A DNA stretch of 15,000 nt from positions 42,501 through 57,500 of the forward strand of contig JAXCGZ010020800.1 of NCBI GenBank assembly GCA_037179515.1, written 5' to 3'. The notes under the pieces are model-generated. The model saw nothing but the letters and a program-made list of their open reading frames with translations. It was not told the DNA's origin and did not search any database. Positions within the stretch are counted from its first letter, which is position 1; each line of letters opens with the position of its first letter. A program made the position numbers and the translations under genes. The stretch comes from Halocaridina rubra (taxonomy: Eukaryota; Arthropoda; Malacostraca; Decapoda; Atyidae). Positions 9,982 to 15,000 of this stretch are shown here, in pieces.

Positions 9982-12833
9982 GTCTCCTGATCGGTTCCAT
10001 TTTTAGACTTAGTGATACTTATCATACCTGTCCTTAAAACTATAGATTGAGGTAGCATTAACTACCTCCTCGCTTAGCGAATTCCAATTATCAACTACTC
10101 TTACACTGAAAAAGTATTTCCTTACATCCTGCAAACAAGTTTTCTTCCGAAGCTTCAAACTATGACCTCTAGTTCTAGAGCCAGCCATATCGAAATATCG
10201 ATCCCTATCCACTCTATCATAACCATGAAGGAATTTAAAGACTGTCACCATATCCCCCCTTACTCTTCTAGCTTCGAGTGATGGCAAGTCTAATTCCCTC
10301 AGCCTCTCATCATAACCGAGATTGCGTATTTCTGGCACCAGTTTCGTGGCATGTCTTTGAACTTTTTCAAGCTTAGCTATGTGCTTTTTCAAGTGCGGAT
10401 TCCAAAAGGGGGCTGCATATTCGAGTTTTGGCCTCACATAGGTTACATAAATATTTCTGAACATTTCCTTGTCCATGTGCCTGAAGGCTACCCTTACATT
10501 TGATAAGAATGCATATGCTGCCCTTACTACGCCATTTATATGTATTTCTGGAGACAAATCTGCCAGTATGTTTACTCCTAGATCTCTCTCATTTTCTGTC
10601 TCTTGAAGTTGTACTCCAGCCACCGAGTAGTCAAGCTTGGGCCTTCTTGCACTTGTACCCATTCTCATTACCTTACATTTTGAGGTATTGAATTTCATTA
10701 GCCACTTTTCTGACCACTCATGCAGATTATTTAGATCCTCCTGAAGTTCTCTACCATTGTTCTCGTTTTTTACTTTCTTCACAATCTTTGCATCATCTGC
10801 AAACATATTCATGAATGAATTTACAGACTCTGGTAGGTCATTTACATATACAAGGAACAAAAGTGGCCCTAAAACTGAACCCTGTGGGACTCCACTACTA
10901 ACTCTTCTCCATTCAGACACTGAGTGTCTTACTCTAACCCTCTGTTCCCTTCCTTCTAAGTAAGTTTTTATCCATTCCAAGACATTTCCACCTATTCTAG
11001 CCATTGATTGCAGCTTCTTAATAAGTCTCCCATGTGGAACAGTGTCAAACACTTTCTGGAAGTCTAGGAATATGCAATCTGCCCAGCCCTCTCTTTCCTG
11101 TAAGATTTGGCTTACCTCATCATAAAATTCTAATAAGTTTGTTACTGTTGATCTTCCTTCTCTGAAGCCATGTTGCCTCACTGACAAAAAGTTGAAGGAT
11201 TCCAAGTGAAGAGAGATATGTTTCCTTAGTAGTTTCTCCATAACTTTGCAAACTATGCTGGTCAAGGAAACTGGTCTATAGTTCAGAGCCGTATCCCTCC
11301 TTCCCTTTTTGAAGATAGGTATCACATTTGCTTGTTTCCAGCATCTTGGAATCTCCCCCGACTCCAATGACTCCTTAAATATGATACTTAGTGCCACTGA
11401 TATTGTGTTTGCGCATTTTTTAAGCACATGAGGGGATATGTCATCAGGACCTGTAGCTTTATGAACATCTAAATCCATCAGCGCTTTGCATACCTCTGTG
11501 GCTGTAAGGTTGATGTTCTCTAATACCGGCCCTTGAGCTTCTATCACTGCAATCTGAGGGGGTGGGGTATTTTCTACTGTAAATACTGACTGAAACTCCT
11601 TGTTCAATTCTTTGCAGATCTCTTCGTCCGTCTCAGTGATGCTTCCATCCGCTCTCTTTAGCCTTAAAACCTGTTCTTTTACCTTCAGTTTTCCTCTGAT
11701 AAAGCTGTGGAAAAGCTTGGGATTTTCTTTAGCCTTCCTGGTGATGTCCCTCTCATAATCTTTCTCTGCCTCTCTCCTTTTACTTAGGTAGTCATTTCTT
11801 GCTCTTTTGTAGGTTTGCCAGGCATTTATGTTTTTTCTCCTCCTATACCTTTTCCAGCATTTGTCTCTCCACTCCTTAGCTCTTTTACACCCATTATCGA
11901 ACCATTTCTCTCTGGCATGAATTACACCTACTTTGGTGACAGGTATGCAGCAATCTACTATCTTCCCATATTTCTCACAAAAGATGTCATACATTTCTTG
12001 TACAGATTTGTTGTAAAATAAGGTTCTCCAGTCAATAACTGCAAAAAGCTCATTCATTTTGATGTAATCTCCTTTCTGATAGTTCCTCCTCATGTCCTCA
12101 GTGCCTCTACTCTCAGGAAGAATGTCTTCAATGATATACTCCATCAACAACACACAGTGGTCACTCTTTCCAATTGGTGGTTCATACTCAATATTTTCAA
12201 TATCCAACACATTATCTGTGAACACCAGATCAAGTAGTGATGGCTCGTCCCCACCCCTGGCTCTTGTTGGTTCCATTACATGTTGGTGTAGGAAATTCCC
12301 TTGTACGCAATCTAGGAATCTTGCCCCAAAGGAGTCCTCACCACTGTGTGGGTCAAGATTTATCCAATCTATCTCTTTATGATTAAAGTCTCCCATAATC
12401 AAAATCCTACATTTTTTCTCCCGCGCCATGTTAACAACTGAGTTTATGACTTCAATCGTACCTATATGACTTTCCTCATAAATTTCAAGCCTATTTTGGT
12501 TCCTTGGTGGGTTGTATACAACAGTTATTATAATGCTCTCTGACCCAGTATTTATGCGAGCAACAAGAAATTCCCTGAACTCACTTTCTATAGCCAAGTT
12601 TATTTCTTCAACTTGAATCCTCTCACTTATGAGCAGTGCTATCCCTCCACCAGTCCTCTCAGATCTTTCGACCCTTAGTATTCTGAAGCCCTTAGGAAAA
12701 ACTGTGACACTGTTTATGTCCTCACTCAACTTAGTCTCTGTAATTGCTACTATATCTGCCTTACTGTTGTGAATCCTATCTTTTAATTCTACTGCCTTAC
12801 CAGCTAATCCATCAGCATTTGTGTATAACAATC

Positions 12834-13749
<916 letters not shown>

Positions 13750-13914
13750 GGCAAATCTATGTTTGCGCCCCGTCACGATCTGAGGCTAGGAAGGGCATGC
13801 ATTCAGGATAACGATTACATCAGCCAAAACAAGTTCTTCGCACGGAGGCAACCGTCCTAGCCCTTGGTAGAAAAGGGAGTCCGTGACGTAAAAAATATTA
13901 TTATTATTATTATA

Positions 13915-13966
<52 letters not shown>
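13750..13966 (+). mobile_element. SINE-like element with (ATT)n tail
   Basis: CTAGGAAGGGCAT at 13786-13798 is followed by AGCCAAAACAAG (about 13822-13833), ACCGTCCTAGCCC (about 13850-13862), TAGAAAAGGGAG, GACGTAAAA and then (ATT)n at 13896-13966. These landmarks and their order resemble the conserved central domain of the cephalopod and other metazoan SINEs that end in short trinucleotide tails. That comparison is from memory. The tRNA-like head is not clear, so the left edge is uncertain. Confidence 0.5.
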
Positions 13967-14067
13967 TTCTTCATCTTATTTACTTACTTTTTCCTATACT
14001 TTCACTTTTGTACTTCCCATTTACATACCAATTCACTCACTCGAATCCTTTTACACAACTTTTCACC

Positions 14068-14069
<2 letters not shown>
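13967..14069. other. Unassigned T/C-rich spacer
   Basis: A short low-complexity stretch between the SINE tail and the CT tracts. Confidence 0.4.
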
Positions 14070-14597
<528 letters not shown>

Positions 14598-14672
<75 letters not shown>

Positions 14673-14680
14673 TTTATTAC

Positions 14681-14731
<51 letters not shown>
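14598..14731. repeat. Mirror-complementary microsatellites (AAT)n and (ATT)n
   Basis: (AAT)n at 14598-14671 is followed after about nine bases by (ATT)n up to 14731. The two tracts are complementary and could pair into a hairpin of roughly 50 bp. Confidence 0.95.
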
Positions 14732-14732
<1 letters not shown>

Positions 14733-14882
14733 CAAGTTTCTCATACTATAATGCATAGATTGACCACGTGCTCATGTTTACGTTTTAAAAGTTCCTCCCC
14801 CCTCCCCCTACCTTAGGGCCTCGTTACTGCGACGCACCTTTCGGCTCCGGTTTCCGTCCCAAACCCTCCTTTCTTGCGTTGA

Positions 14883-14886
<4 letters not shown>
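14732..14886. other. Unassigned DNA
   Basis: Short mixed sequence including a C-rich patch near 14795-14810; nothing recognised. Confidence 0.4.
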
Positions 14887-14949
<63 letters not shown>

Positions 14950-14950
14950 C
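14887..14950 (+). repeat. (CT)n microsatellite
   Basis: (TC)n with one CC slip near 14928. The last 50 bases of the window after it are unassigned. Confidence 0.97.
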
Positions 14951-15000
14951 AAAGTTTACTCACCCCAGTGTGATGTCATATGATATGTTATTCCACTGTT

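Noticed and set aside
10500..12382. Several + strand frames opposite LINE-D (10500, 10757, 11815, 12092)
   Set aside because: They lie antisense to the well-supported ORF2 and have no domain-like sequence; they are shadows.

Overview
The window is nuclear DNA of a repeat-rich animal. Three things suggest an arthropod, most likely a decapod crustacean. Simple-sequence repeats cover about 8% of it by the coordinates below. It holds several families of non-LTR retrotransposon and tRNA-derived SINEs. A short array of TTAGG, the ancestral arthropod telomere unit, is also present. The clade is an inference; no host protein confirms it. I found no supportable host gene, rRNA, functional tRNA, CRISPR or bacterial-type operon.

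Layout, left to right. Positions 1-900 hold two diverged copies of one tRNA-derived SINE family, at about 230-352 and 720-901, separated by an (AG)n tract. Positions 1437-2300 hold the + strand 3' end of a dead LINE, called LINE-C here, with an in-frame 63-bp insertion of the 3' tip of another LINE at 1572-1634. Positions 2437-4020 hold the 3' end of a BS/Jockey-like LINE (LINE-B) on the - strand, split at 2705-3336 by a truncated - strand copy of LINE-A. A small A-tailed block lies at about 4025-4144. Positions 4361-6200 are mostly compound microsatellites and unassigned DNA. Positions 6930-9440 hold a larger + strand copy of LINE-A with a complete reverse transcriptase domain but a damaged C-terminus. 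Positions 9608-9693 are an inverted repeat enclosing (TTAGG)n. Positions 9917-13172 hold LINE-D on the - strand, a CR1-type element with an uninterrupted endonuclease-reverse transcriptase frame and the C-terminal part of ORF1. Positions 13173-15000 are mostly microsatellites, plus one SINE-like element with an (ATT)n tail.

How the parts relate. The coding sequences all belong to mobile elements that move by target-primed reverse transcription. LINE-A inserted into both LINE-B and LINE-C, so it was active after they had landed. LINE-D has the least damaged frame and is the best candidate for recent activity. In LINE-D the ORF1 and ORF2 frames overlap by 94 nt in a -1 relation. A canonical slippery heptamer lies in the overlap and ORF2 has no AUG upstream of its endonuclease domain. 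That is the most testable unusual feature here. The second is the hairpin-like structure around the telomere repeat. I see no convincing new multi-gene system.
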